Positions 19,101-26,549 of a DNA stretch of 32,826 nt are shown here, in pieces. The number at the start of each line of letters is the position of its first letter. Within the stretch, counting starts at the first letter, position 1. The DNA is taken from the IMG/VR virus record IMGVR_UViG_3300044630_002818, positions 1 through 32,826 of that record. One strand, written 5' to 3'. Below the pieces are notes generated by a model. The model had not been told where the DNA came from. It worked only from the letters and a program-made list of their open reading frames with translations, and ran no database searches. A program made the position numbers and the translations under genes. The stretch comes from a virus.

Positions 19101-22100
19101 GAAAGTTATGAAACCGAACCACATATTATACGAGGATTATATGATGATATAGTTGATACTGATGCAGAATTAAGATTTGCAAATATCAACTCTTATTCTA
19201 GACCTGTTATAGAACCGCAAATAATTGATGGAAGAATTACTGGTATTACTATAAAAAGTTCTGGTAGAGGATATATTAATCCACCATTTATTGAAGTTGT
19301 TGGTTCAGGTGTAAATGCTGTTATTAAAGCTAAACTTAATGGATATGGGCAAATTGATGGTGTTACTATTATTAACAGTGGATATGGATATAATGACAGT
19401 ACTATTTTAGTGGTAAGGGATTATTCTGTATTAGTTCATAGTGATTCTCAATCATCTGGTGTATGGAGCATTTATTCATATGATCCAACAACATTATTAT
19501 GGTCTAGAGTTCGTTCACAAACATATGATACTAGAAAATATTGGAATTATGTTGATTGGTACGATAATGGGTATAATCAATTTAGTGCAATACAATATTC
19601 AGTGGATACATATAGTGATTTAAATTCAATTGAAGTTAATATTGGAGAATTAGTCAAAGTACGATATACAAATTTAGGAACGTGGGTCGTATTGAAAAAG
19701 TATGCTGATTCTCAGTCAATTGATTGGACGAGTTCATATCAATTAATAGCATCACAGGACGGTACTATTCAATTAAGTAGTTCATTGTATGAGTTTTCTC
19801 ATACAATTGTTGGATATGATAATTTGTTATATGATGGTGGAATATTTGATAATAGTGCATCAACTGAATTGAGAGTTATATTGAATAGCATTAAAAATGA
19901 CATTTTCATTGATGATTTGAAAACTGAATATTTAAATTTATTTTTTACATGTGTAAGATATGTATTAAGTGAACAATCCTATGTTGATTGGATATTTAAA
20001 ACTAGTTTCATAAAAGCAAAACATAACTTAGGCGAATTGCACCAATCTGTTACATACAAAAATGATAACCTAACAAATTTTGAAGAATATGTATCAGAAG
20101 TAAAACCATATAGAACTAAAGTACGTGAATATATTAGTGCATATAATAAAACTGAATTAAATCAATTATCAGTTACTGATTTTGACATACCACCAATATA
20201 TGACAATGGAAATATTGGGATGATTGAGACAACAGTTACAGATGGTATTATTAATATAGATGACTCTCATATTCAATCATATCCATGGAAACATTGGTTG
20301 GATAATGTTGGATTTAATGTACTTAGTATTACAGTAGTTAATGGTGGTTCAGGTTATATTAGTGAACCAGTAGTTCGAATTAATGGTAACTCAAAAATTG
20401 CAGCTACTGCAAAAGCTTTTATTGCAAATGGTAAAGTTACTCGTGTGATTTTAATGACAACTGGTTCAGGGTATTTGTCTGCACCAATTATTCAGTTAGA
20501 TGGTGGGTTATCGCCTACTGGCACAACTGCAACTGCAGTTGCTATAATCGGTGATGGTGTTATTCGTTCAAATCTGGTTAAGATAAAATTTGATAGAATT
20601 ACACAGTCATATTATATTACTAAATTACAAGAGATAGAAACATTCTCTGGAACTGGTTCTCGCTTAATATTCCCATTAAAATGGGCACCAGACGTTAGAG
20701 TAGGTACATCAACGGTCACCATTAATGGTATTGATGCATTACGAGATGATTATAAATTAAAAATTGTAAAAACAGTTGTTAATGGTCATACTAATTATGT
20801 AGGGTCATTAACATTTTTAACTGCACCATCAAATAATGCAATCGTTTCAATCACATACATAAAAGATTGGTCATTATTAAATGCTGCCGACAGAATTCAA
20901 TATTATTACAATCCAGGTGATGGTGAGTTAGGTAAAGATTTGTCTCAACTGATGACTGGTATTGATTATGGTGGTGTTATTGTTAGCGGTCTTGGATTTG
21001 AAGTAAGCAGAGGTTGGGATAGTTCACCATATTATTCAGACAAATGGGATACTATGGATTCAACATTTGATGATTATATTGTGTATGTTGCAGCTGATAC
21101 ACGAGAATTTAATTTACCGTATGTTCCAGAAACAGGAGTAGTAATAACGGTATATCATAAACCGGCTGATTCTACAGATGATCCATTGAGAATAGATGAT
21201 CAATATTATAATACTGTTGATCAAACTAATAGTAATGCGGTAATGTCATCGTTTATTGGTGATGGGATTCATAAAACAATAACGATTCCAGATTCAGTAG
21301 ATGTTAATGAAAATGATGAATTCATCTTTAGAAAGATAACAAGTGATGGTTCTATAAAACCACTTGAAGCTGATTATGATACTGCATTAAGTGGTGGTGA
21401 TTTAGTATATTCAACAGCAAGAGGGTTGGCTGCTGATGATATTATTATAGATGGGGATGGTTTTATTACACCGACATCATCACCAGCACCAGAAGAAGTA
21501 ATACCAGGACAAGTTGTTGATACTGTTGCAATTAAAGTATTTGATATGCAATCTAATGGTTCAGCTAATATAAACATTGATAATTACTATGCTGATGGTA
21601 TTGTAAAAACTTTTCCAATAACACATGGTAGTACTAACAATAAGTCTATCATTGTTAAAGTAAGTACTAATAATCAGTCAGTTATAAAATCTATTGGTGT
21701 GGATTATTCAATAGATGGTATTACTAATGCAATTGTTTTTGGTCAAGCACCGGTAGCTGATTCACTTATATCTATTTTCGAAATTGGATACAGTGGTAAT
21801 AATTTACTGGATATAGGCCATGATATAGGAGATGGTAATACTAAAGAATTTTTAACACGTGCACCATGGTTGCAACCAGTATCATCCTTGGTTAATATAA
21901 ACGGCGTTTCAGGATCATATACTTTGATAAATCAGGATGGTTTCATTGCAATTAAATTTGATGAAGCACCAGAAGTTTATTCAAATATAGATTATATAAT
22001 AAGTAATGGAGTAAATCAATCATTTTCATTTTCTAAAATTGAAAAGATCCCGGTTGATGGTCGCGCATCATCATTGCCATATTCATTAATGACAACTTAT

Positions 22101-23756
22101 GGTGATTCACTGCCGCTTGAAGCAAAAATGATTGTACGTGTTGATCAGGCTATATTAAAAGCACCAAATAATAGTTATTTTACTATAAAAAGCAACAAAT
22201 TAAATTATACTGTTAATAAAATAAACAAACAACCATATAAGGATGATGTTTATACAATAAATGTATATGCCGGTGGTAAATTGTTAACGATAGGTGCAGA
22301 TTATTCAATTGATCTAAGTGGTATAACTGTAAAAATAACAAAAGATTCATATACCAAATATAATGGAGAACAATTAGTTATTAGTTTAATAAGTGACCAG
22401 GGTTATTCTTATGTACCTGCAACATCATCTGAACCAGCAAAAATATATTTTAAAGAAATATATAATAGTTCAAATACTGTTGAGATTATTAATTCATATC
22501 AACACGCCAATTTAGATATTCAACGTTCTGATTTAAATTTAGATATTACATTAGTATCAGAAGAACCAGAATATTATATATATAATAATATTTTAGGTGG
22601 AATTATCACATTGGATAGACCAGTTATTAATGACAATTATGTGTGGGTTGTTAAAAATGGAATACTATTAATACCTAGTGTTGATTTCAAGTTGAATGAG
22701 AATAAATCATCTATTGAAGTTGTTAATGGTTCAATTTCAACAGACGAATTTTCAATAATTACTTTTGGAAGTAATATATTATTGCCTTCAATAGCATATA
22801 TGCAATTCAAAGATATGTTGAATAGAACTCATTATAAACGATTGAGTTTGAAAAAACAAACTACACTTGTAAATGAATTGAAATGGAATGATACAATTAT
22901 TACAGTTGTTGATGGAAGTAATTTTGATAAACCAAATCCAACTAATAATAAACCTGGTATTATTGAAATACGAGGTGAGCGTATTGAATATTTTGAAATT
23001 ACCGGTAATATTCTTAGCAAGTTACGTAGAGGAACACTTGGAACTGGTACTCCTACCATTCATGAAGTCGGATCATTTGTGCAGGATATCGGTGCAAGTG
23101 AAACTATTCCATATTCAGAAGCACCAATTACAAAACAAATAGTATCAACTGGATCTAAAGTAATTGAGTTGGACGATATTATACCAACTAAATCTTTAAC
23201 AACATGGACTTATGATTCTGGATATATTTCATCCATCCCATCAACTTATGGTCAAGCGGATGATATTGAAGTATTTATTGGTGGTTATGATGATAGTTCA
23301 ATGTGGGTATCTAGTGTAAATTATGCAATTGATGATATTGTGATTATAGGTAGTTATACATATAGATGTAAAGAAGCACATATGAGTGGGTTATCATTCC
23401 ATGATGATATTTTAAAATGGGATTTTTTCATTGGTAATATACGTCTAAAGAAACAACCATATAAAGTACATAATGTTAATATAAATCAAGATAGTCCATC
23501 TGGTGATATACAATTTGATGCAGATTTTGCAGTTGATGGTACATCAAGTACTATACGATTGACTAATGAATTATCATCTGGTACTAGAGTTACGATTGTC
23601 AAACGTTCCGGGATCAACTGGGATGGGTATAATATGGATTTATTAAATCAGGGGTATAGACTTGGTAATTATAGTAGTAGTGTTTATGGTGGGTCTGATG
23701 CAATATCAACATTTTTAAAAGCAGAACCAGGTATATGGTATTCATTGTTAAAATAA
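10182..23756 (+). CDS. Giant multidomain baseplate wedge protein in the gp7 position
   Basis: This 4524-residue protein follows gp6 directly (TAATG overlap, GGGAG site), the place of gp7 in T4 (1032 residues), whose product joins gp6 in the wedge. The frame is open for 13.5 kb with codon use like its neighbours. Visible parts, by approximate residue: a conserved opening (SSTFLPRIYATDFNKKF); a cupredoxin-like beta domain at 167-268 without copper ligands; chitin-binding-like modules at 1430-1473, 1562-1605, 1741-1783 and 4372-4417; a probable FG-GAP-type beta-propeller at 2157-2626; SGxGY motif pairs at 3017-3077 and 3379-3443; repeated GDGxxxxF beta modules at about 3488-3945; and near the end NKPGIIEIRGERIEYFE with LSKLRRGTLGTGT. 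The gp7 call rests on position and wedge context. Large parts may project outward as a peripheral, possibly glycan-binding structure. Confidence 0.65.
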   Translation: MADSTKPNASNNISSTFLPRIYATDFNKKFLQATMDQLIKPGTVKKVNGYIGRRNAKATSGEDIFVSATDTVRQNYQLEPGLVIKDTLNNTTLFKDYIDYINQLDVFGSDVSNHSRINKEEFYSWDPHIDWDKISNFQNYYWLPYGPDVVRIYGQKHAIESTYTVNIESEGDNNTYIFTPNGLDRNPVLTLFKGQTYNFEITSPGNPFSFKTHRSSGSSNRYTNIGMKNNTIETGTITFTVPHDAPSVLYYQSENDTDLGGVIHILSIEENSYINVETEILGKKTYKLPDGTPLSNGMKVTFGGNVEPSEYSTGKYYVEGIGSSIRLVNESVLEMTSSYTSSVNVEFDTTPFDKLPFNDALSYAGQPDYIVINRASRDHNPWSRYNRWFHKDTIESSARFNNKIADLDQSARANRAIIEFEADIRLFNFGTTAINDVDLIDTYTTDIFSTIEGSHGYNIDGVDLLAGHRILAAADTDPLVKNKIYEVEILDFEHLSLNGVSLSKIIHLVEVSTPTIDQVVLIHSGVKNQGEMYWFNGDNWVKTQQKTSLNQPPLFDVVDDTGVSYSDINTFTGSTFSGTKLFSYKIGSGPADSVLGFPLSYKNINNIGDIVFNFNLISDTFIYKELSTVINKKINVGYLSKMDYAGNTEYVNGWQKNTIDNTQAAIRIYKSTTQLNDFQIDIFDNINELDDLTIKVYVNGTRLDNSKWQIIDGPTYKVVQLDTDVMPTDILTIRAFAAQGINGNGYYEIPLNLQNNPMNDEMTDFTLGEVIDHVNSIVDNLSNFSGDFPGTSNLRDLGNISQYGTRFIQHSGPASLSLYHITTETNNIIRSIEKSRDDYGNFKRNFIKIAERTGVDIDVITHIDLILDKINKDKPNTFPYYFSDMVPYGASIKTTIQVVDYRIKLYPLTTVFTTETLSNKAVIIYVNNEQLLHSRDYYFDGQGFVVITSKLINDDIITIYEYENTDGCFVPETPTKLGLFPKYQPMIYLDTSFITPRWMIQGHDGSQVLAYGTYDANGTPDYRDALLLELEKRIYNNIKVQYDITIFDLNDTIPGYNRKTDYSLSEFNTVLAPNFYKWTSLIDRDFSKPLSFDRSNSFTYNYSGHSAPDGSNVPGYWRGVYKWILDTDRPHLCPWEMLGFTEEPYWWTDVYGPAPYTSNNFVLWDDISNGYVKEPGKPTIRLEKYAKPFITNHIPVDEYGALVSPIMSDLANGIITESIGGDFVFGDSSPIESAWRRSSYYSFGILITVLLLNPNKSIGVLLDRSRIIRNKTGQLVYKDTGLRIKPSDIVLPSIQSSNTREQTAGIINYLVNYILSDNLKSYTQYQYDLTNISARISHRLGSFTSKEKFNLLLDSKTPLSTGSVFVPQENYDIILNSSNPIKKITYSGVIVTKMADGFEVKGYSKTTPYFKYYAWQQSGITINVGGISESYLQWTSNQQYSAGKIVNYNGKYYRVKSLHTTGTTFDQSYYQVLAELPIIGGKDAILRKRWDRESALIIPYNTKFRTTQEVVDFLQGYGEYLKDQGFIFDDFNTNIASVTNWETSAKEFLFWTTQNWSTGQDKWDEWDADVLVSYGSIVRYNGDYYRAIRNSQSSIFNEHDFAKLDGLSSIGSSVISLSPAAEKLTFSSPLSVVDDITNSFNGYEIYRVDGQAIPYNFLNSYREDNAVSYTPQGDDGIYGATFYLVQKEQVVILDNSTMFNDTIYNPESGYKQDRIKVSGYLSIGWYGAFDVPGFIFDQAKIQDWEAWKDYALGDIVKYKEFYYSSSKFINGTNEFNHTLWIKLDKKPEAALLPNWNYKASQFEDFYSLDSDNFDITQQKMAQHLIGYQKRQYLENIIQDDVSEFKFYQGMILEKGTQNVLNKLFDVLSADNQESLKFNEEWAVRVGQYGASNSYENIEFILDESLFKNNPQGIELVNKIDTTSVDFIIRQSQNDVYLKPVGYNSNPWPMLTSKKPFLRTSGYVREDEVLVSLKSIDDILTQDITNFSNGDYVWCSFDINGWNVYRYTDANIVINDITYSNNKLTITADSLISLPIGSYIGIRENIKVDGTYITTGISGFYKISDVKLNVLTIDVIGLQIDLPYENNKNTIIYSFISQRVDSIDNIDLKLPKVLKENELLWTDDNGTGMWSTWEYSQVYTRTTHLYRNPSNNLKYGKVISINSDARLLATTLETGEVITYDRGSSTGPWVQRQIIETPFITPDVDHVNPNDVSNIANVIAMSIDNRWMATGSPNTSNGSYQTNGFINAIDEQLNASSIVNHGVISLYEKDINNIYTLVATILSPNPTQNEKFGSSLFFGINCLYVGAEYGNGTVYKLEYSNTEWVSAYYDEIGSKGTTIKLSTVSGILPGMKVTGIGFTKSQTVVSVDSVNKTILLNLEPDSTPTGIIKFITTEWKYNTSKTKHGTNTNSGYGNKIVGTVDGSTLLISAPGNIDLPGKVFVYENDVLAQTIGGTNAYFGKDITISSSGEYISISDILFDGDKNNEGKVIVYKNNGIEYELYQSLINNNIEVSGYFGTKLLFTNDYKTLLVYSKNADTQVKCNFIDDTTFDDKTTIFIDENNLDSGRIDVYNNYGSKWVFSESLEMTDSEVDGYGTVLTASNNNILVSSPYAFSNNIKAGVIYEYKKQPNVYSWKIKHSEILIPDVKKIKQAFLYNKSTNELIKYLDIIDPLNGKIAGIAESEIKYKVFYDPAIYTVGTSTVNVDDGMAWTTKNIGTLWWDLRTSKFIDSNDNDVVYRNSTWSTLATGASVDIYEWVESKYLPSDWDLQADTEVGLTIGMSGKSLYGDAAYSIKRKYDNVSKTFKNTYYYWVKNKKTTPNTTGRYISAQDISSLISNPRGEGYQYLALTGSNSFSLVNVKSLLNDKNVVLSVEYWLVENSENNIHSQWKMLSTDVNSTIPSQLEKKWIDSLCGKDEQERVIPDTTLPLKLRYGVEFRPNQSMFINRYEALKQYVEQTNLILKSRLITETRDISNLESYETEPHIIRGLYDDIVDTDAELRFANINSYSRPVIEPQIIDGRITGITIKSSGRGYINPPFIEVVGSGVNAVIKAKLNGYGQIDGVTIINSGYGYNDSTILVVRDYSVLVHSDSQSSGVWSIYSYDPTTLLWSRVRSQTYDTRKYWNYVDWYDNGYNQFSAIQYSVDTYSDLNSIEVNIGELVKVRYTNLGTWVVLKKYADSQSIDWTSSYQLIASQDGTIQLSSSLYEFSHTIVGYDNLLYDGGIFDNSASTELRVILNSIKNDIFIDDLKTEYLNLFFTCVRYVLSEQSYVDWIFKTSFIKAKHNLGELHQSVTYKNDNLTNFEEYVSEVKPYRTKVREYISAYNKTELNQLSVTDFDIPPIYDNGNIGMIETTVTDGIINIDDSHIQSYPWKHWLDNVGFNVLSITVVNGGSGYISEPVVRINGNSKIAATAKAFIANGKVTRVILMTTGSGYLSAPIIQLDGGLSPTGTTATAVAIIGDGVIRSNLVKIKFDRITQSYYITKLQEIETFSGTGSRLIFPLKWAPDVRVGTSTVTINGIDALRDDYKLKIVKTVVNGHTNYVGSLTFLTAPSNNAIVSITYIKDWSLLNAADRIQYYYNPGDGELGKDLSQLMTGIDYGGVIVSGLGFEVSRGWDSSPYYSDKWDTMDSTFDDYIVYVAADTREFNLPYVPETGVVITVYHKPADSTDDPLRIDDQYYNTVDQTNSNAVMSSFIGDGIHKTITIPDSVDVNENDEFIFRKITSDGSIKPLEADYDTALSGGDLVYSTARGLAADDIIIDGDGFITPTSSPAPEEVIPGQVVDTVAIKVFDMQSNGSANINIDNYYADGIVKTFPITHGSTNNKSIIVKVSTNNQSVIKSIGVDYSIDGITNAIVFGQAPVADSLISIFEIGYSGNNLLDIGHDIGDGNTKEFLTRAPWLQPVSSLVNINGVSGSYTLINQDGFIAIKFDEAPEVYSNIDYIISNGVNQSFSFSKIEKIPVDGRASSLPYSLMTTYGDSLPLEAKMIVRVDQAILKAPNNSYFTIKSNKLNYTVNKINKQPYKDDVYTINVYAGGKLLTIGADYSIDLSGITVKITKDSYTKYNGEQLVISLISDQGYSYVPATSSEPAKIYFKEIYNSSNTVEIINSYQHANLDIQRSDLNLDITLVSEEPEYYIYNNILGGIITLDRPVINDNYVWVVKNGILLIPSVDFKLNENKSSIEVVNGSISTDEFSIITFGSNILLPSIAYMQFKDMLNRTHYKRLSLKKQTTLVNELKWNDTIITVVDGSNFDKPNPTNNKPGIIEIRGERIEYFEITGNILSKLRRGTLGTGTPTIHEVGSFVQDIGASETIPYSEAPITKQIVSTGSKVIELDDIIPTKSLTTWTYDSGYISSIPSTYGQADDIEVFIGGYDDSSMWVSSVNYAIDDIVIIGSYTYRCKEAHMSGLSFHDDILKWDFFIGNIRLKKQPYKVHNVNINQDSPSGDIQFDADFAVDGTSSTIRLTNELSSGTRVTIVKRSGINWDGYNMDLLNQGYRLGNYSSSVYGGSDAISTFLKAEPGIWYSLLK

Positions 23757-23784
23757 TTGATTAAACCAGTAGATAATAATACTT

Positions 23785-23792
23785 GATAAATA
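23785..23792 (+). promoter_or_regulatory. Putative late promoter, unit C
   Basis: GATAAATA lies 20 nt before the ATG at 23813 in the gap after the giant gene. It matches the T4 late consensus at 7 of 8 bases. A start near 23798 gives a 15-nt leader containing the purine-rich AAGAGAG ribosome site. The motif lies inside the longest possible reading frame, which argues that translation begins downstream of it. Confidence 0.6.
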
Positions 23793-23812
23793 TATGGATA
23801 AGAGAGATTAAT

Positions 23813-24409
23813 ATGCAGAATAAAGACATGACAGGGGTACATATTAGAGGACATATAAAAATATATGATCCAACATCTGATGAGGTATTCATTGATAAAA
23901 CAAATGCAATTCATTATGAAAATATGAGTATTGCCTTGGCTCAGAGTATTGCTAATACCGGCCAAGGTATTATTCACGCGATGGCATTCGGAAATGGAGG
24001 AACAACTATTGATCCAACTGGTATTATTACATATTTAACACCAAACAGCACCGGATCTAATGCTAGTTTATATAATGAAACATATACTAAAGTAGTAGAT
24101 GGTAATTCACCAGCAAATCGAGACCCAACCAGAAACTTAATTGAGACACGACATGTGACGGGTACTAATTATACGGATGTATTTGTTACATGTTTATTAG
24201 ATTATGGTGAACCAGATGGACAAAATGCATATGACACCACAAATAATAATGAAAGTGCATTTGTATTTGATGAACTTGGATTAAAATCTGCAAGTGGATT
24301 ATTGCTTACACATGTTATGTTCCATCCTGTACAAAAATCGTTGAACAGATTAATTCAGATTGATTACACCGTTCGTATTCAAAGTTTAACTGGATTAGTA
24401 GGAGTTTAA
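23813..24409 (+). CDS. Tail structural protein, possible baseplate-fibre adaptor
   Basis: This 198-residue protein lies between the wedge genes and the fibre genes. It opens with MQNKDMTGVHIRGHIKIYDP and continues with a hydrophobic, Gly-rich stretch (HAMAFGNGGTTIDPTGI). It ends in a likely structural beta segment (LLLTHVMFHPVQKSLNRLIQ, then DYTVRI). I recognise it as a conserved kind of marine T4-like structural protein but cannot name a T4 counterpart; it does not resemble T4 gp8 in length or motifs. The frame is open from a TTG at 23783, but I choose the ATG at 23813. It has AAGAGAG 6 nt upstream, and the putative late promoter overlaps the extra codons. The next fibre gene starts one base after the stop with a TAGGAG site, so the two are probably co-translated. 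Confidence 0.6.
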   Translation: MQNKDMTGVHIRGHIKIYDPTSDEVFIDKTNAIHYENMSIALAQSIANTGQGIIHAMAFGNGGTTIDPTGIITYLTPNSTGSNASLYNETYTKVVDGNSPANRDPTRNLIETRHVTGTNYTDVFVTCLLDYGEPDGQNAYDTTNNNESAFVFDELGLKSASGLLLTHVMFHPVQKSLNRLIQIDYTVRIQSLTGLVGV

Positions 24410-24410
24410 T

Positions 24411-26549
24411 ATGTCATATCAAGTAACATTTACCGAAACAAATAATTCATCTAAACAAGCAATAACAGTTGCAGATCAGTCATTAAATGTACAAACTGAT
24501 TTAACATTCGTTGGGAAAAATTTTTCAGGATATGGTCCATATGTTGCGGAAAATTTTTTACATTTGTTAGAAAATTTTGCTAATGTATCACCTCCATCTA
24601 AACCTGTACAAGGTCAATTATGGTTTGATAATTCTCCATCTATAAATCAATTAAAGGTATATGATGGAACTAACAATGGGTGGGTAATCGCGGGTGGAGT
24701 TAAAAAATCAACAACTGCTCCTTCTAAAGAATCGAGTATAGCAGGTGATATATGGGTTGATACTACCAACCAACAATTAAATATATTTTCAGGTTCTGGA
24801 TGGCTATTGGTAGGCCCTCAGTATAGTTCAGGTTCTAAAACTGGGCCAATAAATGAAACTGTTGTAGATGTTAACAATATCTCTCATAGTATTATATCGA
24901 TGTATTCAGCAGATAATAGAATTTCTGTTATTAGTAAAACAACATTTACACCTAAGACAACTATTATTGGTTTTAATACAATTAAAGAAGGTATTAATAT
25001 AAGTAGTATTAATTCTGATAATACCATCACTAATACGCCAAGTAGATTTTGGGGAATAGCTGAAAAGGCTGATTCATTAGTAATTAATGGCCAAACTGTA
25101 AATTCATCTAATTTTTTGAGAACAGATGTAACAGTACCATCTAATGTACAATTAAGTATTAGATCTGATAATGGTATTAAAATAGGAAGTGATTTATTAT
25201 TTAGTATAACAACTTCTTCTAATTCTGCTATGATAAAATCAAGCGGAAAAACAATTGATTTTAGTGTTAATAACACTGCATCTATTGTTCATATGGATGC
25301 TACTAAAGTTGGGATAGGCACAAATAATATAAACCCATCAGAAGTATTAGATGTCTTTGGAAATATAACCACTAGTGGTGCATTGATAACTAATGGTACA
25401 AAGGATTCAACTGGGTATGGAATCATCGTTAATTCTGGTGGAATATTAGTAGCTAACAACTCTACTTTTAGTAAAGATGTAACGATACAAGGTAAATTGT
25501 ATCTAAGTAATTTGGATAATACTGGTTTACCAGTTAATACAAGTGTAATACTACCATCTGATACAATAAGTTATGATATTGGTTCATCAATCAAAAAATT
25601 TAGATATGTATATGCAAATCAATTTATTGGTGATTTGAACGGTAATATTACTGGTACATTAACTGGTGATATAACAGGTAAAGCAGCACAATTAGCAAGT
25701 CCTACTAGATTTAGTATGACTGGTGATGTTGTTAATACCAACATTGTTGATTTTGATGGTAGGTCTGGCCCTGCAACATTTAATACTGTTATTTCTCAAG
25801 ATTTAATAACATCTAAAAGCCGCATAACTACTTCAATCGATACTGATGATTTTTTAATTTATAGATCATCTGTTGCAAACATTGGTCTTAAAAAAATATC
25901 AAAAGCTGCAATATTCTCGAATGTAGCTACAGTACCAATTGGCACAATATTGCCATATGCTGGACAAGCAGCCCCGACTGGATACTTGTTATGTGATGGA
26001 AGTGAGGTTTTAATCAGAGATTATACAGATTTATATAATTTAATTGGATATACATATAAAGGTGTTGATGCATTAGATGGTGCTGGTACATTTTCATTAC
26101 CTGATCTACGTGGGCGATTTGCGCTTGGTCGTGATAATATGGATAATAATACGACGGTACCAAGCAAAGCAGATCCTAACATATTAGTTGATGCAGGAGG
26201 TGGTTCCGCCAATAGAGTAACAGATTTATCTGCTGATGTTATTGGATATAACTCTGGTTCAGAAAATAAATCATTGGTTTTTAATAATATACCAGATCAT
26301 AAACATGATTTGAAATCTGATTCACCAACTAAATCACAACAGTATTATGCAGTTGGATTGCCTAATGCTGAATATGATGATAGTGACGGTGTAACTCCTG
26401 CAAGGGGAATGCCAAATTCTAGTACTGGAAATGCATTATCAAATAGTGGTGGTGTATTAACTCCGCCTAATACAAGTTTGGGACAACCGTTTTCAGTGAT
26501 GAATCCATACTTAACAATTAATTATATAATTTTTACTGGTGTACTATAA
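24411..26549 (+). CDS. Tail fibre with tail-collar domain (fibre paralogue 1)
   Basis: This 712-residue protein is probably a trimeric receptor-binding fibre. Residues 1-230 are the domain shared with the next two genes: GKNFSGYGPYVAENFLHLLE, then GQLWFD, a GDIWVDTTNQQL strand and FWGIAEKADSLVING. Residues about 230-500 are a repetitive beta-rich shaft (FIGDLNGNITGTLTGDITG). Residues about 508-575 form a phage tail-collar domain (VPIGTILPYAGQAAPTGYLL, then CDG and FSLPDLRGRFALG). A DHKH motif at 629-632 resembles the HxH pair that binds zinc in the T4 short-fibre protein gp12. The end, SVMNPYLTINYIIFTGVL, is the usual collar-fibre terminus. Its stop overlaps the next paralogue as TAATG. Confidence 0.8.
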   Translation: MSYQVTFTETNNSSKQAITVADQSLNVQTDLTFVGKNFSGYGPYVAENFLHLLENFANVSPPSKPVQGQLWFDNSPSINQLKVYDGTNNGWVIAGGVKKSTTAPSKESSIAGDIWVDTTNQQLNIFSGSGWLLVGPQYSSGSKTGPINETVVDVNNISHSIISMYSADNRISVISKTTFTPKTTIIGFNTIKEGINISSINSDNTITNTPSRFWGIAEKADSLVINGQTVNSSNFLRTDVTVPSNVQLSIRSDNGIKIGSDLLFSITTSSNSAMIKSSGKTIDFSVNNTASIVHMDATKVGIGTNNINPSEVLDVFGNITTSGALITNGTKDSTGYGIIVNSGGILVANNSTFSKDVTIQGKLYLSNLDNTGLPVNTSVILPSDTISYDIGSSIKKFRYVYANQFIGDLNGNITGTLTGDITGKAAQLASPTRFSMTGDVVNTNIVDFDGRSGPATFNTVISQDLITSKSRITTSIDTDDFLIYRSSVANIGLKKISKAAIFSNVATVPIGTILPYAGQAAPTGYLLCDGSEVLIRDYTDLYNLIGYTYKGVDALDGAGTFSLPDLRGRFALGRDNMDNNTTVPSKADPNILVDAGGGSANRVTDLSADVIGYNSGSENKSLVFNNIPDHKHDLKSDSPTKSQQYYAVGLPNAEYDDSDGVTPARGMPNSSTGNALSNSGGVLTPPNTSLGQPFSVMNPYLTINYIIFTGVL

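Noticed and set aside
23813-24409. Assignment of this gene as T4 gp8
   Set aside because: It sits at a similar place in the order, but it is 198 rather than 334 residues and shares no motif with gp8 that I can see.
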